From positions 1 through 7,109 of the forward strand of contig CAILKC010000575.1 of NCBI GenBank assembly GCA_903834675.1: 7,109 bases of DNA, read 5' to 3'. The notes beneath the pieces were generated by a model. That model was given only the letters and a program-made list of their open reading frames with translations. It was not told the DNA's origin and made no database searches. Below are positions 4,731-7,109 of this stretch, piece after piece; the first letter of the stretch is position 1; each line of letters opens with the position of its first letter. A program made the translations under genes and the position numbers. The DNA comes from an uncultured Victivallales bacterium (GTDB lineage Bacteria; Verrucomicrobiota; Lentisphaeria; Oligosphaerales; JAFGRS01).

Positions 4731-7109
4731 TTACCATCTCATGTAGGCATAGGGGTCGTCGCGCGGGACCCGCTGGTCGAGGTAGTGCCGCACGGGGAAC
4801 GGATCCAGCCGACTCGGCACGCCGAGGGTGACGCTCTCCAGCACCCCGGCATCCATGAAGTTGTTGTTGATCTTCACGGCCAGCACGTTCTCTGCCTCGC
4901 CGAACTTGAGTAGCCCGGGCGGGATGCGGTAGTGGCGCTCGGCGATCCACCACTGCGGGGTGTCGCGGGTGGTGCGGCCGAGCGGCTGGCCGTTCAGCCA
5001 GACATCATCCACATCATCGATGGCTTTAGCGAAGAACTCGAGGGGCAGGTGACGATAGAGTTCAGGCACCTTGAAGTGGGTGCGGACCCAGGCATCGCCG
5101 AGGAAGCCGTACCACTCGGGGCGCGTTTCGGCGAACCAGCCGGGTTGTTTCATGTCCGTCCAGGCGGCGTCTTTGTCGTCGAGTTCCGGCTTCATCCAGC
5201 CCTCTTTGAGGCCCACGGCATCGGGGTCTTGGCGGGCGCGCCAGAGGCCGGCGAGAGAGACCGTTGGCAGGGGTTCGGCCGCCTGTAAGCACGCGGTCCA
5301 GGTGAGGCCGCTGCGGGCGCCGGCATTGGTGAGGGTGAGGGCCAGCAGGCGAGTGGTGTTGACGCGGGAGAAGATCAGATCCGGGCGGCGTTCGGGATCG
5401 AAGGCAGAGGGCGCGACGGATAGCCAGGCGATCTCGCCGCTGCCGACCGGCACCCGCGCCAGCGTGCCCGCCGGCGTGCGCCAGCCGTTCGCCGGCACGG
5501 ACGTGACGGCGAGGACGGTCCGGCGTTCGCGCCAGTGGATCTCGGCCGGGCCGACGCCGCGGAACACCTCAGGCACCGGCGTGGGGACGCTGGTGGTCGA
5601 GATCGTCTTCTCTTCGAGTACCAGCGCGCCATCGGTCGCCAGGGCCAGGACCTGCGCGTCATCGGAATCGAGCCCGAAAGCCACCGCGCGGCCGCCTTTG
5701 GCGAAGAACTCTTTCATCATGGCGCGGTTGCGGAACAACCACGGGCCGGCGCCCTGGCCGAGCACCAGGAGTGTCTCGGGGCCAGGCGGCAGGACGGGGT
5801 TGACGGCCGCCTCGAGCTTCAGCGGCAGGACCTCCTGCAGGGCGGCGTCCGAGACCACGAGTGCGGTGGGGGTCGGTTTCGGCGCCGTCCAGGTGCCCAG
5901 GCTGGCAACGAGATTGCCCACCAGCACATCGGCCGCCGGGTCCTTGCCGAGGCGGTCGCTGACGTCCATCTGGCAGAACACCATGCGGCCCCGGCCTTCG
6001 AACACCTCCCAGAGCGCCATGTAGCGCAGGTCGAATTCGCCATCGAGGATGGGGTGGAACGAGCCGAGGTGCGGTTTTTCGACGATTGTGGAGGCGACGG
6101 CGCCGCGCTGCGAGCAGCGCCAGACGCGCTTGGCGCGCTGGGACTCATCGAGGCTTTGGGGCGGCCCGTCGAGGGGGCCGAGGGTGGTGCGCCCGCGCCA
6201 GTCGGCCAGGTCGGGGTTGCTGAGTCCGCGCCCGAACGGATGCGCCGCATCGCGCCGCCAGACCTGGCGCGTGGCACGGGTGAAGGCGCGCAGCCCGAAG
6301 ACACTCTCCAGCGCCGTCGGAGTCTGTTCAAAGAAGAGGACCTGCATCCCGGCCTGAAGGCGGCTGGGCAGATCGCGGAAGAAGGGCGGCCGCGCCCCGG
6401 CGCCGAGCGCTTCACTGCCGACCAGCAGCACCGTGGCACTGGCGGGAATCCCCGCCGCGGGGACCGCCGGCAGTTTCAGCCCGACCGCCGCCAGCGCGGC
6501 GGAGGTGCGGCCGACCGGGTCGTAGACGAACCACCCCGCGGGGGCGGTCAGAGTGGCAGGCTTGGGGTAGACCTGGAACGCGAACGCCGCCGTGGGGACT
6601 GCGGTCCCGTTCACCGTCACCTCAGCCCGAATCTCGCCGGCCGTGCGTGCGGCGACCGTAGGCGCCGGGAATTCGAGGGCGAGCTGGCCCTTCTCGGCGG
6701 GGTTCACGGTGATATCGCCCGTGCCCTGGCCGACCGGTTTGCCGTCAAGTATGGCCGACCAGCGCACGGTGAAGGTCGCTGGCTGGCGCCGGTCGTTGAT
6801 CAGGACCACGCTCTTGCGCACGGTCTCGCCGACGTAGTAGGCGTGATCCTGCTCCGGCCAGTCGGCGCCGGGCCCGGCGATGTAGGCATACAGGGGCCGC
6901 AGCAGTTCGGGCATGACCTTGCCCCACTGGGTGGCTTCGAGATACTCGGCTTCGGACGGCAGGCCTGGGAACTGGTAGGTGTTGATATGGCCATTGCCGC
7001 GGACGTCGTAGGTAAACACGTCCGGAGCGAAACCGGGCTGCTGCAGGGCGGCCCAAGCGGTTGGCCGCGGCAGGTCCGGCGGGCGTTCCCGCATACCCCA
7101 ACCACCGGA
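4731..7109 (-). CDS. GH2/beta-galactosidase-like large glycosidase, C-terminal part (5' end cut by window)
   Basis: The frame is open through the right edge. Five codons (S-G-G-W-G) precede the first visible Met (7092-7094), and no ribosome binding site is seen before it, so this is the C-terminal 792 residues of a longer protein ending in TAA (4731-4733). Numbering from that Met, 1-70 look like the last part of a barrel domain (GNGHINTYQFPG at 33-44). About 70-177 is an Ig-like beta sandwich (DHAYYVGETV, then VLINDRRQ) typical of large GH2 and beta-galactosidase-like proteins. Residues 185-300 and 408-480 look like glutamine-amidotransferase/beta-galactosidase trimerisation-type folds, separated by a block with GRGRMVFCQMDVSDRLGKDP (367-386). 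A GH2 sugar-binding jelly roll occupies about 613-760 (DVWLNGQPLGR, later VLAVKINNNFMD). No GH2 acid or nucleophile motif is visible; these should lie beyond the edge. The sugar specificity is unknown. The protein is probably exported, but its N-terminus is missing. Confidence 0.78.
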   Translation of the reverse strand, partial: SGGWGMRERPPDLPRPTAWAALQQPGFAPDVFTYDVRGNGHINTYQFPGLPSEAEYLEATQWGKVMPELLRPLYAYIAGPGADWPEQDHAYYVGETVRKSVVLINDRRQPATFTVRWSAILDGKPVGQGTGDITVNPAEKGQLALEFPAPTVAARTAGEIRAEVTVNGTAVPTAAFAFQVYPKPATLTAPAGWFVYDPVGRTSAALAAVGLKLPAVPAAGIPASATVLLVGSEALGAGARPPFFRDLPSRLQAGMQVLFFEQTPTALESVFGLRAFTRATRQVWRRDAAHPFGRGLSNPDLADWRGRTTLGPLDGPPQSLDESQRAKRVWRCSQRGAVASTIVEKPHLGSFHPILDGEFDLRYMALWEVFEGRGRMVFCQMDVSDRLGKDPAADVLVGNLVASLGTWTAPKPTPTALVVSDAALQEVLPLKLEAAVNPVLPPGPETLLVLGQGAGPWLFRNRAMMKEFFAKGGRAVAFGLDSDDAQVLALATDGALVLEEKTISTTSVPTPVPEVFRGVGPAEIHWRERRTVLAVTSVPANGWRTPAGTLARVPVGSGEIAWLSVAPSAFDPERRPDLIFSRVNTTRLLALTLTNAGARSGLTWTACLQAAEPLPTVSLAGLWRARQDPDAVGLKEGWMKPELDDKDAAWTDMKQPGWFAETRPEWYGFLGDAWVRTHFKVPELYRHLPLEFFAKAIDDVDDVWLNGQPLGRTTRDTPQWWIAERHYRIPPGLLKFGEAENVLAVKINNNFMDAGVLESVTLGVPSRLDPFPVRHYLDQRVPRDDPYAYMRW

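Noticed and set aside
4335..4913. Plus-strand frame reading through the hairpin array (GDTAET-type peptide repeats)
   Set aside because: It begins inside the GH106 gene in another frame and ends inside the minus-strand gene. The repeated peptides only reflect the DNA repeat, and the 31-bp units shift frame.
5071..6024. 317-codon plus-strand frame opposite the GH2-like gene
   Set aside because: It is antisense to a coherent domain-bearing protein, Ser/Arg/Ala-rich and without motifs. It is a shadow of the minus-strand gene.
532..7109. Bacteroidetes-style polysaccharide utilisation locus
   Set aside because: No SusC/SusD-like gene, hybrid two-component regulator or sigma/anti-sigma pair is present, and the two enzyme genes converge rather than form an operon.

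Overview
This window is G+C-rich (about two-thirds by eye). It carries two large convergent genes for extracytoplasmic carbohydrate enzymes, separated by a 212-base repeat-filled gap and preceded by a 531-base repeat-rich leader. Nothing in it identifies the species. The GH106-type rhamnosidase architecture, the very large multidomain glycosidases with embedded jelly-roll modules, the lack of SusC/SusD-like neighbours and the non-coding short repeats (CATTGGG, GGGTTCA) all suggest the PVC group (Verrucomicrobiota, Kiritimatiellota, Lentisphaerota or Planctomycetota). That placement is inference from family resemblance.

Layout. Bases 1-531 contain no supportable gene. They hold nested short repeats: a perfect 20-bp direct repeat, a perfect 14-bp inverted repeat, tandem GGGTTCA and CATTGGG heptamers, and three copies of TCTCATACAAGG. 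The end of this leader has a strong Shine-Dalgarno sequence for the first gene. Bases 532-4518 (+) encode a secreted 1328-residue GH106-family protein, probably an alpha-L-rhamnosidase. It has an inserted discoidin-like domain and an unusual duplicated module of about 78 residues. Bases 4519-4730 contain a tandem array of 31/33-bp units, each able to form a short hairpin, then a further imperfect hairpin and two small palindromes. Bases 4731-7109 (-) encode the C-terminal 792 residues of a very large GH2/beta-galactosidase-like protein. Its N-terminal part, probably including the active site, lies beyond the right edge.

How it fits together. The rhamnosidase would release terminal L-rhamnose from a plant, algal or bacterial polysaccharide, and the GH2-like protein probably removes another sugar from the same or a related glycan. 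The genes converge, so they are separate transcription units that share the repeat-rich termination zone. No regulator, transporter or sugar-catabolism gene is visible. The coding content is an ordinary glycan-degradation locus. The most unusual items are the hairpin array between the two 3' ends, the composite repeat upstream of the first gene and the duplicated module inside the GH106 protein.
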